A stretch of DNA of 64,000 nt. It comes from Adiantum capillus-veneris (taxonomy: Eukaryota > Streptophyta > Polypodiopsida > Polypodiales > Pteridaceae). The stretch covers positions 91,280,721 to 91,344,720 of the forward strand of contig CM043956.1 in assembly GCA_014529385.2 (NCBI GenBank), written 5' to 3'. The translations under genes and the position numbers were made by a program. The notes beneath the pieces were generated by a model. The model made no database searches, was not told the DNA's origin, and worked only from the letters and a program-made list of their open reading frames with translations. Every line of letters starts with the position of its first letter. Positions within the stretch are counted from its first letter, which is position 1. Below, in pieces: positions 24,246 to 35,515 of the stretch.

Positions 24246-25206
24246 GGCTGCACACTACACTAACACTCTCTCCCTAGTTTAGACAAACCATAACCATGAC
24301 TTGAAGACTTTAAGAAATGTACACGAATATATTGATAAACATTGCAAATAATTTTCACTTTAAAATGCAATGTTTACACATGTAAAGTGCAGAGCAAACA
24401 AGTAGTTTATTATAAGAACTTCATCCATATTAAAAAATACATGTTAAAAATCTAAAACATTTTAGCATTTTACATTTCATCTAAGGATTTTTAATTTATA
24501 TTTTTTACCGTGCACTTTTACACAAGTTCAAACAAAGCATACACTGACTTAAAGACTTCAAAAAATTGTGCAAGATTATATTTATTCAGATTGATAATCA
24601 TTTGACTTTCAAATGGTATGTTTACTCGTGTAAAATGTAATAAAAATCAGTCACTCCTAATAAAATTGTCCGGATCTAACAGAATATATTAAAAATCCAA
24701 GACAATTCAAAGTTTTTTGATTTGCTTAAAAAATAAAGCCTCTTGGAAGATACATGCATCGTGATGGACATATTGTCACTTTTATTTTAGCTCATTTAAA
24801 ACATTGAAAGTATACAAACTAGGCTAGGAAATTGCAAAGAACGTCTTGCTCTTTAAAAAAATAAAAATGAATAATTACCATGCAAATTGTGTGCATAAAC
24901 GTTTTTACATAGAATTTATGTGAATGTAGCATTCAAAATAGCGATAATGATTGATGAATAAAAGCATTCTTTTGAATATGATTAGCTAGTATATATTTTC
25001 ATAAGAACACTTAAAAACAACAATATCAATCAATTCACACATTTGTATATGAAATACTCTTTACGACCGCGTTACCGACCAAGTATTTCATATACTTAAT
25101 ACTTAAATGAATTTCACATGCACATACAAATTATATGGCATTCGTATGGCCGGGTTAACATTTATGCAAAAACATTTATGCAAAAACAGATGCTTCTAAC
25201 AAACAA
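24246..25206. other. No recognisable gene
   Basis: AT-rich intergenic DNA. No long open frame or motif. It flanks the Tat-type element. Confidence 0.5.
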
Positions 25207-26541
25207 TGATAGACCGCTTTTGGCGTGTACAAAGTAGTGTTTATATGCATGGTCATATGTACAAAAATATGTAAATATATGAATTTGGGAGCTTTGCAAA
25301 GTGGTTTAAAGTTCGAAAAAGATGCAATGTGTACACACTGTAAATAGGCAGGTTCACGTGCTAGCAGTCGGACACATGTACATGCTCCGATAGGGTATCA
25401 GGGCCTTGGATATGGTTCTAGTGGATTATTTTGGCTCTAGAGAATGTGTTTGAGCTTTCTAGAATGTATATAATGCAAGCGACAAGTATGGGTACTCTCA
25501 TCCCGCTCGAGAAGTTTGGGACATGCAATAACTGTTGATATACGGTGTCTGATCTACGGTGATACGTGCACCACCCTAGAAGTGGTCAAAAATAGAATGT
25601 GGAGATGTGGAAAAATGATTTGGGTATCAAGGATCAAGCGTACAAAACTTGGTGAATTTTGGAGTCTGTTTGGGGTTTTTCCCGCAAAAAATGCCCGTGG
25701 GGGGTCAAAACTGGCGTGAAAAGGCTTCAATTTTACACATCAGTGATGCTTTTGTGAGTGCTTGGGCTGAAGGAGAATTTTGGAAGCCAAGTCTTGGCAC
25801 TTTCACCTCTCTATGTGGAGAAGGAAGCAGGGTTCCTACAGGTGGTTTAGTGCAGTCCCGTCGCGTTCGCGTCCTGTTTTTGAGTGTGTGGAGGAGTGAA
25901 TGAGAGCTTTCTCTCTTCAATTTATCACTTGGGAGAGTCTATGGAAGTTCTGAGGTTTCCATGGATGTGTGTGTGCAAGTAATTGAGGGAAGAAGGTGCG
26001 GCTTTCTGCAAGACTATGTGACCCTATATCGGTGCCATTAGGGTTGGCGCTACTCCAAAGAGTCCAACAGAGTGGAGTTTGGTGAAGCTTTTGCAATGGT
26101 TTGAGAGAGGCATTTTGTGGTTGGAGTTTTTGAGTTTTTGATGGTTTTTCTTGTATATTTTGGTCACCATCAAGTGTGATTTCAAGTGTTGATCAACTCG
26201 ACTCACCTTGTAGTGTCTGCGGGTAGGCAAGGGCTTGTAGGTCGAGGTGTTTGGGGTTTGAATCGAGCTTGTGGGTAGTATTTTTATTGAGCTCTTGAGT
26301 GGTGGTGTGTGTGGATTGGAATTTAAGAAAATTCCTTGTGTGGTGTTGAGTTGTCTGGGTGTGTGAGTGTGCGCACGACGTCTTTTGCTCCATCATCCTT
26401 TGGTGATCCCGCTAGGGAGCGGAAATTTTCCGGTTGTGCACCCAGGTGAAGCGGTTTTTCTATGAAGTTCAAGCTTCATTGAAGAAAAGTGGTGGTTTGG
26501 TTGAGGTGCAAGACTTCAACTTTTGTGGGGTTACTCACGCA
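25207..26541 (+). repeat. Tat-like 5' LTR
   Basis: About 1,335 bp, starting TGATAGA and ending ACGCA. TATATAA at 25467-25473 is a good TATA box, about 1.07 kb from the LTR's right end; the matching site in the 3' LTR is altered to TAAATAA. Confidence 0.92.
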
Positions 26542-26563
26542 AGGGAAAAGCGACTCTGGAGAG

Positions 26564-27264
26564 ATGGCTGATAGTCGGCCAGTGTTCACGGGGAAGGAGG
26601 ATGTGAAGGACTGGATTGCAGACTTCAAGTGGCATACGCTTGGTATGCACATTGTGAATGACGAAGCAAAGCTTCATGTATTTCCTCTTGTGCTCAAAGG
26701 AGAAGCTCGGGAGTGGTTTGAAGGTTTAGAGGAAGAAAAAAAGCAAACATGGGAGCAGGTGAAGCTGGCAATTTTTGACAGGTTTGGGAAGAAACTAACG
26801 GCAACAGAAGCGACGACAAAATTGAGAGGTTTGCAGCAAGATGTTCATGTTAACTTTAAAGAGTTTTTGCAACACTTCAAAGGACTTTGGATTCAATTAG
26901 AGGCGGCATCCCAAGTACCTCCAGGGGATTTTTTTAAAGTGCATCAATTTATCGATTGTCTCCATCCAAGTGTAAGGGAGAAGGTCGATCAAGATGAGCC
27001 TGCTACATTTGAAAGAGCTGTGGAAATTGCCGAGGCCAAGAGCAAGAAGATCAAGAGAAGGTGAAGTTGCAAGAATTAAGAATTAACATAATGAATAGGA
27101 ACCAAAGAGAAGAGCAGCCAACCGGGAGAGGTAGGGGACGAAGGCTACAAGGTAGATGCTACAATTGTGATGAAGAGGGTCATTACGCCCCTGATTGTCG
27201 TGAACCACCAAGAGAGAGAGAGGAGGGATATACCCCTTATATGGACATGGTCGAGGGAGAATAG
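26564..27264 (+). pseudogene. Tat-like gag with CCHC knuckle
   Basis: The start MADSRPVFTGKEDVKDWIAD at 26564 lies about 20 bases after the LTR. The core contains LVLKGEAREWFEGLEEEKKQ, TWEQVKLAIFDRF and ATTKLRGLQQ, all gag landmarks. The frame stops at 27062. A shifted frame then carries a Gly/Arg-rich stretch and CYNCDEEGHYAPDC (about 27157-27198). One frameshift therefore separates the capsid part from the knuckle. Its product would form the particle that packages element RNA. Confidence 0.9.
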
Positions 27265-28030
27265 AAGAAAATCATCAAGAGCGAGCACTAAAAGCACCAC
27301 CGCCGCAACAACAACCACAACCGTTGCCTGGAAATGGAGAAGGTAGAGCTATTAACATCATTACCCTTGAGCATCAAGATGTGGATGTTTTGGCCCATAA
27401 GAGAGCTAGGCATGATAGGAGAAAGAGACAGAAGAAGAGAGGGAAACAAGAGCAAGGAAAGGAAAGGCTAAGGTAGAAGACAAACCCGAAAGTAGCAAGA
27501 GGCAAAGAAGAAGGAAAATTGGTCCAAAGGACTACCTCCTTGGCCAAGGTGTTGAAGACTATGATATTGTCGATGACATATGAAATCAAAAGGCAAATAT
27601 ATCTTTTGGTCAGTTGGTGGCTTTGAATGCTAAATTGTGGAGGCAGTGGACCAAGTGCGTGAGTACGCGGCTTTCTTTCAAGAAGGAAAAGCATCAAATC
27701 ATGCTGTCATCTTGAGGGTTGGTCACCCAGTGGATATGGTGCCAATAGTTGAAGCTATGCTGGGAAAGAAGATTGAAGTGCAAGCATATGTGGATGGTGG
27801 TGCCCAGGTGTGTGTCATGACCGAGGCTATCATGAAGGAAGCAGGCGTTAAGATGTCAGTGAATGCTTCGATCCGTATGAGGATGGGCAAGGTGTCTTGG
27901 AGTAGTTGAAGATAAAAGTCTTGGGGATTGAGTGCTTGGTTGATTGCTATGTGATGCAAGCGGGTGAGAATGCTTATCCGATCATTTTAGGGAGGCCATG
28001 GCTTATAACCCTTGGTGCTAAGTAGGATTG
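27265..28030 (+). pseudogene. Gag-protease linker and retropepsin
   Basis: The linker (27265-27640) is rich in Lys/Arg and has lost its frame. From 27690 the protease reads VGHPVDMVPIVEAMLGKKIE, then VDGGAQVCVMTEAIMKEAGV, where the D-S/T-G triplet appears as DGG. After a stop near 27907 it continues to PIILGRPWLITLGAK. The reading frame is broken once. The replacement of Ser/Thr by Gly would be expected to impair catalysis. Confidence 0.82.
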
Positions 28031-28040
28031 GGGCACATGC

Positions 28041-29285
28041 TTGATCACCATCCCCGACAAAGAGAAAGGAAGGACCATTGTCTACAACATGAAGAAACAC
28101 AAGAGCCGTACACAACCCCTAGTGGAGATGCAAGATACAGATTCGATAGAAACCACGTCATATGATAGTATTGCTTTGTCTTCATCATCAAAAGAAAGTG
28201 TAGAGCAAGGATTGATGCAATTATGTCCTGATCTTTTTGGGATAAGTGTTGAAAAGGAAGCATTGGTGCATGATGTGAAGGTCAAGGAGGAGAAGGATAG
28301 TCCAAAAGCAGTTCTAGAGCTGGCCAAAGTGAATGCAAGGAGCATGCTAGGAGAGGATCTGACAGAGAAAGAAAAAAACGAGTATGAAGACATGTTCACG
28401 GAGTTTCCAAAGCTATTGGCCACTGAATATACAGAGTTGCAAGGAGCTAAAGGAGTCGAGCATAGAATCAATCTAAAAGAAGGTGCCAAGCCAAAGGTTC
28501 AAAAGCTTAGGAGGTTGGGGGTCATTCATGAGAAGGCACTTCATGAAGAGGTGACGAAACTTTTGGAAGCAGATTTCATCTTTCAAGTGGAGGAGTCTGA
28601 ATGGGTCTCTCCGGTTATTATTGTGCCCAAGCAGAATGGAAGATTTAGGATATGTGTGGATTTCAAACCTTTGAATGCTGCCACAAAAAGAAATCATTAT
28701 CCACTACCCTTCCTAGATGAAATCCTCAATCAGGTTGTAGGTCATGAACGTTACTCAATCATGGATGGATTTTTTGGCTACTCTCAGATCTTGATAGCGA
28801 TTGAAGATCGATTGAAGACGAACTTCATTACTCCTTGGGGTTGTTTTGCCTACAAAAGAATGCCTTTTGCGCTGGTTAATGCATATGCTACCTTCCAAGG
28901 ATGGATGAATAGAGTGTTTGGTCCCTACTTGGGTAAGTTCGTTCGTGTTTTCATGGATGACATTGGGTGTTATAGCTCAAGGGTCACACGTTTGGAGAAG
29001 CTGAGGTTGAGTTTTGAAAGGCTTCAACAAGAGGGTGGGCAGCTCAACCCACAGAAGTGTAAATTTGCTCATGCCAGAGTCCATTTGCTAGGACATGTGG
29101 TTTCCCAAAATGGAATAGAAGCTGACCCAGAAAAAGTTAAGGCTTTATTGCTTATGGATCCGCCCAGCAACACAAAGGATTTGGCATCATTTGTGCATAA
29201 GCTTGTACTTGTCATGTTTTTTTTGGATGCTATGTCAGTATGTGTATCCTCTCCAGAAATTGAGTCAAAGAGTTCAAGGGTTTGA
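28041..29285 (+). pseudogene. Tat-like reverse transcriptase
   Basis: The long open frame holds the canonical blocks: WVSPVIIVPKQNGRFRICVD, FKPLNAATKRNHYPLPFLDE, YSIMDGFFGYSQILIAIEDR, TNFITPWGCFAYKRMPFALV, and the catalytic FMDD at about 28950-28961. LGHVVSQNGIEADPEKVKAL marks the thumb. Both paired aspartates are present. The domain is therefore largely intact, but the frame is lost at about 29205, just before the connection segment. The first 140 residues are a variable Asp/Glu/Ser-rich spacer from the protease. Confidence 0.93.
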
Positions 29286-29700
29286 GTGGAATGAAGACAT
29301 GCAACATGCTTTTGATGGTATCAAGGAGGTATTGTGTGCTTTACCAACGTGAGTCCTCCCGACTTGCAGTCGATTTTCTATGTATCTATTAGCGTGGGGT
29401 CAATAGCTTTTGGGTCGGTTCTCTTACAAAAGTAGGGAAGAAACTTCAAGCCAATCTACTTTGAGAGCAAGATGAAGATGTAAGCGAATTCTCCTACACA
29501 GAAATGGAACAGTGGGTATACGCCTTGGTTCTTGCTTGTCGAAGGTTCAAAAATTATCTGTTGCCCCAAAAGTTCTATGTGCTCACCACGTCGAATCTTT
29601 TGCCTGATGTAATACAACATTTGAAGCCTAGCAAGCGCATCTTAAAGTGGACTTTGGAGCTTCAAGAGTATGAGTTTGGGTAAAGTGTATCATTCTGTTA
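29205..29700 (+). pseudogene. Connection and gypsy RNase H, strongly decayed
   Basis: In a shifted frame, YPLQKLSQRVQGFEWNEDMQ is followed by AFDGIKEVLCALP, the usual connection segment. Later YTEMEQWVYALVLACRRFKN matches the E-containing helix of gypsy RNase H, and KRILKWTLELQEYEF matches its end. The catalytic Asp boxes are not readable and several stops occur. Confidence 0.75.
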
Positions 29701-29799
29701 AAGCTCACTTGGCGGAGATAGTGGTGCATAAGGGGGGGGGACCTTCCATCTTACCCAAGGGTTGACAAGGATGATCATGAAGAGGAAGTAGATATTACA

Positions 29800-30220
29800 G
29801 ATGCGTATACAATGATGTTTGATGGTGCATACAGGAAAGTTCTTCAAAAGGCAAGTGGTGGGGTAGTCATTAAGAACCAAAAGGCAATGTAATCTTTTCT
29901 AGAGCTTACGATCTTGATGAAGCTAAAAGTAACAATGAGGCCGAGTATCTCACGCTTTTCCTTGGGTTGAAGCAGTGTGCTGAGTTTGGATTGAAGAGGG
30001 TCATTGCAAAAGGGGATGCAGTACTAGTCATGAATCAGTTGCTTGGTTTGTGGAATGTTAAGAAAGGCAATTTGAAGAAGTGGTTCTATGGCATCAAGAA
30101 GCTTTTGCATGAGTTTGAGAAGATACAGTTTAAGCATGTTCCTTGTGAGTAGATTAAAGAAGTTGATGAGTTGGCTAGGGACAAGTTGTATGCCTTGGTA
30201 GCTCCTTTAAAGGTCAAGGA
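29800..30220 (+). pseudogene. Second (archaeal-type) RNase H
   Basis: MMFDGAYRKVLQKASGGVVI gives the first catalytic Asp. SNNEAEYLTLFLGLKQC gives the Glu. VIAKGDAVLVMNQLLGLWNV gives the Asp of the usual GDS box. WFYGIKKLLHEFEKIQFKHV completes the fold. The N-N-E-A-E-Y block distinguishes archaeal-like from gypsy-type RNase H. In the Tat lineage this domain is believed to supplement a weakened original RNase H, which fits the decayed copy just upstream. A frame change follows the first Asp box and a stop at 30150 precedes the linker to integrase. Confidence 0.88.
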
Positions 30221-30289
30221 AGCCTTGTATGCAGGAAGGGAATCATTGCAAGATGTAGAATTATTTCTTGGTAAAGGGCAATGCCCAGA

Positions 30290-31496
30290 GGGCATGTCAA
30301 AGGTTCAGCGTAAGAGAACAGTTGCAAAAGCAAGAAACTACACATTGGTAGGTGAGGATCTCATGCTTTATGGCAAGGATAGCATTTTGAGAAAAGTGCC
30401 GCACAAAGAAGAGATAGGCTTGATTTTGGAGCATTGCCATGAAGAAACAGACCATCAAGGCAAGGATCAAGTTGTCTTTCGTGTTTTGAGAGCAGTGTTG
30501 GCCCTCTATGATGAGAGATGCTTATTTTTGGTGCAAGTCATGCCATGAATGCCAAGTGTTTGCAAATCGGGAGCTTTTGGCTGAGTCTCAAAAAGCTATA
30601 ATGTCTTTTGATGCATTTGCAAAATGGGGAGTAGATGCTGTAGGTCCAATGCCAAAGACCAACGATGGCAAAAGGTATATCCTTGTGGCTGTGGACTATT
30701 TGACAAAATGGGTGGAGGCAAGAGTAGTAAAAGATGTAACAGTAGGAAGAGTGGCCTCTTTTTTATATGAACAGGTGGGTTGCAAGTTTGGAGCTCCTAT
30801 GGTTATCATTTCTGATCATGGACCAAGGTTTAGTGAAAAACTTGTTGCTGCTCTCATGGACAAATTGAAAATTCAGCATAGGCATTTCCTCCTTACTACC
30901 CACAATGCAATGGGTTAGTTGAGAACTGCAATGGTCAAATTGTGAAGATGCTATCAAAGTATGATAGAGAGCATCCTAAAGAGTGGGACTTGGACTTGGA
31001 AAAGTGTTTGTGGGCTTATAGAACTGCGTATAGAGCGTCAACACAGTTTACACCATATGAGCTTGTTTATGGAAAGAAAGCTCTTATGCCCATACAAGTG
31101 CAATTGGATGCCTTGAATTTGTTGTGCACAATGCAAGGAGAGCATAATGACAAGTTGCAAGAAAGAATTCTTTCTCTAGATTTTTTGCGAATGAATAGAG
31201 AGAAAGCCAGTGATTATTATCTTCAACATGCAGAGGCAAGGATGGAGAAAATGAATAAGAGGCTGCCAGAGAAAGAGATCAAAGAGGGAGATCTAGTGAT
31301 GAAGTATGATTCTCGCTTGGATTTTACTTTTCAAAAGAAGTTGAGGGACAAATGGTTGGGTCCATACAGAGTGAAGCATGTATTTTCTAACGGCACCTAT
31401 GAGTTGGAAAAATTGTTTGGTGAACGTTTGCGCTATAGGATAAATGGGTATCGTAAAGAAATATTTTGCGAGCGATGTGGTTCCAGATGCAAATAG
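30290..31496 (+). pseudogene. Tat-like integrase
   Basis: The zinc region is GLILEHCHEETDHQGKDQ, then a frame change, then FWCKSCHECQVFANRELLAE. The core has WGVDAVGPMPKTNDGKRYIL, VAVDYLTKWVEARVV, FGAPMVIISDHGPRFSEKLV (second Asp), and near 30900-30935 the damaged CNG-VEN-NG box. From 30942 the frame gives ECLWAYRT-like KCLWAYRTAYRASTQFTPYE, then LVYGKKALMPIQVQL, and the C-terminal KWLGPYRVKHVFSNGTYELE. One stop falls at the HPQ-NG-VE box, so the Glu context is interrupted. Confidence 0.92.
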
Positions 31497-31520
31497 TCTC
31501 TTGGTTGAGCATAAATGCTC

Positions 31521-31538
31521 TACCAAGAGGGTGGGCAA
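31521..31538 (+). promoter_or_regulatory. Polypurine tract
   Basis: TACCAAGAGGGTGGGCAA abuts the 3' LTR, in the expected position for plus-strand priming. Confidence 0.75.
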
Positions 31539-32896
31539 TGATGATAGATGTCTTTTGGCGTGTACAAATTAGCGTTTATATGCATGGTCAGATGTACAAA
31601 AATATGTAAGTATATGAATTTGGGAGCTTTGTAAAGTGGTTTCAAGTTCGAAAAAGATGCAACGTGTACACATTGTGAATAGGCAGGTTCGCGTGCTAGC
31701 AGTCGGACACATGTACATGCACGTATAGGGTACCGGGGCCTTGGATATGGTTCTAGGTGGATTATTTTGGCTCTAGAGAATGTGTTTGAGCTTTCTAGAA
31801 TGTAAATAATTCAAGCAACAAGTATGGGTACTCTCATCCCGCTCGAGAAGTTTGGGACATGCAGTAATTGTCTATTTACGGTGCTTGATCTGCGGTGATG
31901 CGTGCACCACCCTAGAAGTGGTCAAAAATAGAATGTGGGGATGTGGAAAAGTTCTTTGGGTATCAAGGATCAAGAGTAAAAAATTTGGTGAAGTTTGGAG
32001 TTTGTTTGGGGTTTTTCCCATGAAAAATGCCTGCCGGGGGTCAAAACTGGGTCAAAAAAGGTCAAAAATGACCAAAAATGGGTGAAAAGGCTTCAATTTT
32101 CCACATCAATGACGCTGCCGTGAGTGCTTGGGCTGAAGGAGCATTTTGGAAGCCAAGTCTTGGCACTTTCACCTCTCTGTGTGGGGAAGGAAGCAGGGTT
32201 CCTATAGGTGGTAGTGAGTCCCGTCGCGTTCGCGTCCGGTTTTCGAGTGTGTGGAGGAGTGAATGAGAGTTTTCTCTCTTCAATTTTGCACTTGGGAGAG
32301 TCTACGAAAGTTTTGAGGTTTTGATGGATGTGTGTGTGCAATGAATTGAGAGAATAAGATGCGGCTTTCTGCAAGACTATGTGACCCTGTATCGATGCCA
32401 TTAGGGTTGGCGATACTCCAAAGAGAGTGGAGTTTGGTGAAGCTTTTGCAATGGTTTGAGAGAGGCCTTTTGTGGCTGGAGTTTTTAAGTTTTTGATGGT
32501 TTTTCTTGTATATTTTGGTCACCATCAAGTGTGATTTCAAGTGTTGATCAACTCGACTCAGTTTGTAGTGTTTGTGGGCAGGCAAGGGCTTGTAGGTCGA
32601 GATGTTTGGGGTTTGAATCGAGCTTGTGGATAGTATTTTTATTGAGCTCTTGAGTGGTGGTGTGTGTGGGTTGGAATTTAATCAAATTCCTTGTATGGTG
32701 TTGAGTTGTCTGGGTGTGTGAGTGTGCGCACGACGTCTTTTGCTCCATCATCCTTTGGCGATCCTGTTGGGGAGCGAAAATTTTCCGGTTGTGCACCCAG
32801 GTGAAGCGGTTTTGCTATGAAGTTCAAGCTTCATTGAAGAAAAGTGGTGGTTTTGTTGAGGCGCAAGACTTCATCTTTTGTGGGGTTACTCACGCA
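31539..32896 (+). repeat. Tat-like 3' LTR
   Basis: About 1,358 bp. It differs from the 5' copy by scattered substitutions and by an added run of GGTCAAAA-type short repeats at about 32050-32085. Confidence 0.92.
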
Positions 32897-33321
32897 AGGA
32901 GAAATAATGGCTTGCATACGAATATCATATAGCTGCGGTACCGAACGATGCCTATAAAGGGAAAGGGAAGTTGACTAACCATAAGGATACTAGATTTGCC
33001 TCGTTACCGACATAGTACCCAGACAGTAAGCCAATACTTACCACAAGGACACCATCTTTCTGCGTCATTGAGGTGATTCCCCCGTGGTAAGCATTGTTCC
33101 GTAGAATAGCTTACGCACACACTCCCATTGTGTGGTAAGGTACCTTATAACTGTTGTGCAATATGACAAAAGGCACACTACCACACAACGCATACACACA
33201 CACAGAGCACATACCCAAGTCGTGTAGTCAGGTACTCTGCTATTGCCGTGCACTACAACTCAGAGCATGCTCCCACACAACCCTCTCTCTCACTCTCTCC
33301 TCTCGACGTACCTACAAAGGT

Positions 33322-33359
<38 letters not shown>

Positions 33360-33362
33360 GTA
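32897..33362. other. CA/GT-rich flank with (CT)n
   Basis: Contains many ACACAC words and a (CT)17 tract at 33323-33357. No coding motif. It could be the 5' part of the repeat-bounded element that follows. Confidence 0.45.
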
Positions 33363-33364
33363 CC

Positions 33365-33907
33365 CACACACACACGTTATATGGAACACAGGATGCATGC
33401 TGACAACATTCCGTGATATTATGGACACACAACCACACAACAAACATATGCTTACATAGTACCATTGGAAAAAAGATGCAGTTTTTTTAATAAGCTTTTA
33501 CGAAACATGACACATGCGACAACATCATTGGCAGAAGAGTGATAGAAGGACGGATACCTCCAAAGCAGGACGTGATGATGGATTTCAAGGCCAGAGAACC
33601 CCTTCCTTTTTTATCTTTCATTTGTAATTTCTAGCATAGACAAGCCCTTTATTTTGTAATTTAATTTGTAGCTTGCTTTGGAATTTTCCAAAAGCATGTA
33701 TATCTTGAACTAATCAGGGTTTCACTGGCATTGAGTATAGAAATCTTACAAAACCCAAGTAATGGGTTTTTATTCACAAAATTAATGGGTACACGGACCC
33801 AAGGGTAATACCTACACAGTTACAAGATATTGTTTAAAAGGTTCCTTTTTATGATAATTGGCTTACGTAGAAACAATAGTTTTACTTTTTCCTATATCAA
33901 GTAATAA
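33365..33907 (+). repeat. 5' terminal direct repeat
   Basis: About 540 bp from the CA-rich start through ATATCAAGTAATAA. It matches 37391-37962 with scattered differences (roughly 95% by eye). Identity stops sharply after CAAGTAATAA in both copies. Confidence 0.93.
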
Positions 33908-33949
33908 TACATTCCTAGCTAAGTTACCCAGTATTGACGCACAAGATAG

Positions 33950-34998
33950 TTCAGATCTTGATTTTTATTTTACTTCTCTACCCACTATTGTGAACAAGTT
34001 AATTTTATCAATAATCTTCTTGCGATACCTATAGAAATTAAGCACTCAGAAAAGGTTATTAATCCCCTTCTTGATCTAGACCTTTTGGAGGAAGAAGAGA
34101 AGGAAGCCCTCAACTTTTTAGCAGATGAAAACTGTTTATCCCCAGAAAGAGAAGTTTCTAAACTCTTTTCACAGGTAATCCCTTTACTACCACTCAGGCA
34201 AGTTTTGGATGCTATTCGACTTGAACATAAGCTCTGGGATTATGAAATTTTGAACCATCGGGCACCTTTTACAATTTCCTCTCTAGGGTTGCTATGTAGT
34301 ATTCCCACGGACATTGTTGAGCAATGTAAAACCTTGGCCTTACATTCCAAACATCTTTTGGCACAAGATGTTATCTTCGAGCTTAAACAGGTCAAATTAT
34401 CAGATGTCGATGGTGAAAAATGTCCAAGCTCTTCAATCATTGATCGCACCAAAGGACTCTCTCTTACGGACAGGGCAAAGGATCAAAAATGGTTTCTGAG
34501 AAACTGGTGGAATTCCTATAGACCCTTCCTTAAATGCCAATGCAAAAGGGTGGATCCAAATTCCAGTTGCTCCTCTTCAATCATTTGGTTTGATCAGTTT
34601 TTTTGTGGTATGTATTCCAGAGGTTTTTTCAATTTTTGTCCGGACCAGCCCAGGTTTATGCCTTTATTGCATGAGTGGCCTCGTTTCCAACTGAATTAAG
34701 GCATGCGGTAATCATCTATTATCAGTTTCCTGAACACATGCTAGAAGCAGCTAAGGGACTAGTCCTATACACACCAGGGACTCCACTTCTTCAAAAGCTA
34801 CACAATGCACCAATTTCCAACACAATCGAAACCCTACTCAAACCACCTAAAGGCAAGGAGCAATTAAAGAAGATCACTCACACACCAAGCAACATGGCGT
34901 CAACAAGCAAGAAGCCAAGGCAGTTCAGAGGATTTGATGACTATGGGGATACTCCCAAAGCACTTGAGTACCCGAATTCTAAAGACCAGGTACACTGA
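33950..34998 (+). pseudogene. Unassigned upstream open frame(s) of the RT element
   Basis: An open frame can be followed from about 33950 through EEEEKEALNFLADENCLSPE, LFSQVIPLLPLRQVLDAIRL and LSLTDRAKDQKWFLRNWWNS to a stop at 34699. A second frame then runs 34675-34998 (YYQFPEHMLEAAKGLVLYTP, ending KKPRQFRGFDDYGDTPKALE). The first part is acidic then mixed helical, with a Cys-rich stretch KCQCKRVDPNSSCSSS. I recognise no family. Its place between the 5' repeat and the RT suggests an element-encoded N-terminal region. The CACTA fragment begins where the second frame ends. Confidence 0.5.
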
Positions 34999-34999
34999 C

Positions 35000-35515
35000 T
35001 TATTACAAGAAATAATGGATTATTACATTTGATTGTGTTACGGATGTCGAGAGACAAACATCCCTCAATGGCAACCGGTAAAATAAACTGTAAAGTATGT
35101 GTAGCAATGATATTAAAGTCCACATTTTATGCAATGATATTAAAGTCCACTATGAACGTACCTGACACATTTTATGCCAATCGTGTGACTTCAAACCGGT
35201 AAGCTTTCCTTCTTTAGTAAAACACGTTCGGAGCGAGTGCATTACGCCAGTGGGGGTCCGCAAAGATCGAATGGTCTCTTTTACTTTGCGTTCTTGGGCT
35301 CCTGTGAAAATCCATGGTGCTTTAGGGATTTTTATCGATCCATCAGACGCTGTTTGCGGCCAATATTTCTCCATACGATCCACATTTCTAAGGTCAACTC
35401 TGGCTCCCAAAGTATCTCTCTTGCCGGTCAGATGGTCCCATAGTAGATTACCCACATTCTTGAATATGTGCATTGGATCGAGCAAGTGATTGATCATGAG
35501 TCGAACCGCAATGTT
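35000..35515 (-). pseudogene. CACTA (En/Spm) TNP2 transposase fragment with intron
   Basis: On the minus strand: LLDPMHIFKNVGNLLWDHLT (D-MHI-KN box), KRDTLGARVDLRNVDRMEKY, TPTGVMHSLRTCFTKEGKLT, GLKSHDWHKMCQ. A donor CAG|GTACGT follows at 35162/35161. About 74 bp later a TTTACAG acceptor leads into FILPVAIEGCLSLDIRNTIK (35087 leftward), the next TNP2 block. TNP2 genes are known to have an intron near this HD-H site. The fragment therefore comes from genomic DNA, not a spliced copy. Its ends are near 35000 (beside a CACTGACTTATTACAAGAAA word resembling CACTA termini) and about 35515, where plus-strand RT coding resumes. Confidence 0.82.

Larger units (their letters stand above)
25207..32896 (+). 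mobile_element. Full-length Ty3/gypsy element, Tat-like, dual RNase H
   Basis: A 7.69 kb element with LTRs at 25207-26541 and 31539-32896. It encodes gag, CCHC knuckle, protease, reverse transcriptase, a decayed gypsy RNase H, a second archaeal-type RNase H, and integrase. The additional RNase H is known from the plant Tat lineage, which points to that group. The LTRs differ at many sites and one has a short internal expansion, so the insertion is old. No clear target-site duplication or tRNA-Met primer site was found. Stops and frameshifts occur in gag, the reverse transcriptase-RNase H junction and integrase. Confidence 0.93.

Noticed and set aside
25207-26541. Open frames inside the Tat-like LTRs (present in both copies)
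   Set aside because: They occur at the same positions in both LTRs, are short, and lack domains. They are promoter/leader DNA.
35237-35489. Plus-strand open frames overlapping the TNP2 fragment
   Set aside because: They are antisense shadows of the recognisable TNP2 exon.
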